A program made the translations under genes and the position numbers. Below the pieces are notes generated by a model that saw nothing but the letters and a program-made list of their open reading frames with translations, made no database searches and was not told the origin of the DNA. From positions 149,311,405 through 149,375,404 of the forward strand of contig OV884012.1 of the NCBI GenBank assembly GCA_930367205.1: 64,000 bases of DNA. The letters run 5' to 3'. Positions within the stretch are counted from its first letter, which is position 1, and each line of letters begins with the position of its first letter. Below are positions 63,378 to 64,000 of this stretch, piece after piece. The DNA is from Acanthosoma haemorrhoidale. Lineage: Eukaryota > Arthropoda > Insecta > Hemiptera > Acanthosomatidae.

Positions 63378-64000
63378 AAATGAGGGTAGTTGATTTTACA
63401 AAAACATAATCACGTGTGGTACTAAAACCTCATAGACGTTTATACAAACAGTTCCATAGAATATCTTCATGACTATGTTCCAAGTAGGTAGAATTTTAAC
63501 GGTTTCTTAAAACATGTAAAACAAGATTCATTTATTAACACACATTTTTACTTTACTGTTTTATATATAAAAAAAAGATATATGCCATGGAAAATAATTT
63601 AAATAAAAAAATACACAATATCAAAGATACACGCCCATTATGGAACGCTAAAAATATTTAAAATGTACCTAACTTAAAACAAGGTATCGAGAAAAGTAAT
63701 AGCAGAAGGGGAAAATGTACAAGGGCTCCATGTAAATAAATTATTGATAGATTAATATTTTAAATTTTAAAAAATCTTCCAGTCTGTAATAAAAAAAGAA
63801 CTTTTCTTCAGATCAAGGACTAAAAACTATTTATACTTTATGGTGACCATAACGAATTTATTAAAATACAGAGGTTGAAGTTGTTAGGGCGCGTGTACAG
63901 GATACAGAGGCTACGGCTGTAAGAAGATTATTAGGGAGAACCTGGTGGAACAAAGAAGGCTTACGACATCCGTAACAAGAGCTACGGACCGAGGTGACCA
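63378..64000. other. Upstream region of WDR36
   Basis: Should contain the WDR36 promoter and 5' UTR; no specific core element is recognised. The last ~110 bases (63,890-64,000) change abruptly to GC-rich, coding-like sequence, open on the plus strand for about 30 codons (RARVQDTEATAVRRLLGRTW). This may be the edge of another gene or element outside the window. Confidence 0.4.

Overview
The window is animal nuclear DNA, almost certainly from an insect: AT-rich, with intron-split genes (GT..AG introns), many decayed mariner, Tigger/pogo, hAT and non-LTR elements, and proteins whose closest remembered relatives are arthropod or animal ones. The order cannot be fixed from this sequence; a hemipteran-like genome would fit but is only a guess. 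There is no bacterial-style operon, no CRISPR array and no rRNA. I rebuilt gene models by reading splice sites and reading-frame phase by eye.

Layout. 1-22,200 is gene-poor and repeat-rich: a large inverted pair of an unclassified repeat (1-345 and 6,755-7,103), a jockey-like reverse transcriptase relic, a fold-back element whose arms carry a hammerhead-like core and which hosts a broken mariner (10,838-12,073), a pair of ~182-bp direct repeats, and a Tigger relic. 22,201-29,876 holds two nuclear genes for mitochondrial proteins, head to head: SdhD (complex II membrane anchor, minus strand, 4 exons) and mRpL9 (mitochondrial ribosomal protein bL9m, plus strand, 5 exons), with start codons 315 bp apart. 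34,797-47,223 is a complete 10-exon MAGUK p55 gene of the MPP7/metro type (two L27 domains, PDZ, SH3, guanylate-kinase-like). Directly downstream lie a frameshifted but end-complete mariner and a Tigger deletion derivative, then about 6 kb of AT-rich sequence without recognisable genes. 58,519-63,377 (minus strand) is a complete 3-exon gene for the WD-repeat U3 snoRNP protein Utp21/WDR36. Its first intron contains a near-perfect 125-bp inverted repeat.

Functionally the recognisable genes are housekeeping or cell-architecture genes: electron transport, mitochondrial translation, polarity/synaptic scaffolding and ribosome biogenesis. Only SdhD and mRpL9 are plausibly linked, through a shared bidirectional promoter. 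I found no convincing new multi-gene system. The best candidates for something new are the long intronic hairpin, the hammerhead-like fold-back element and a few open islands without identified homology.
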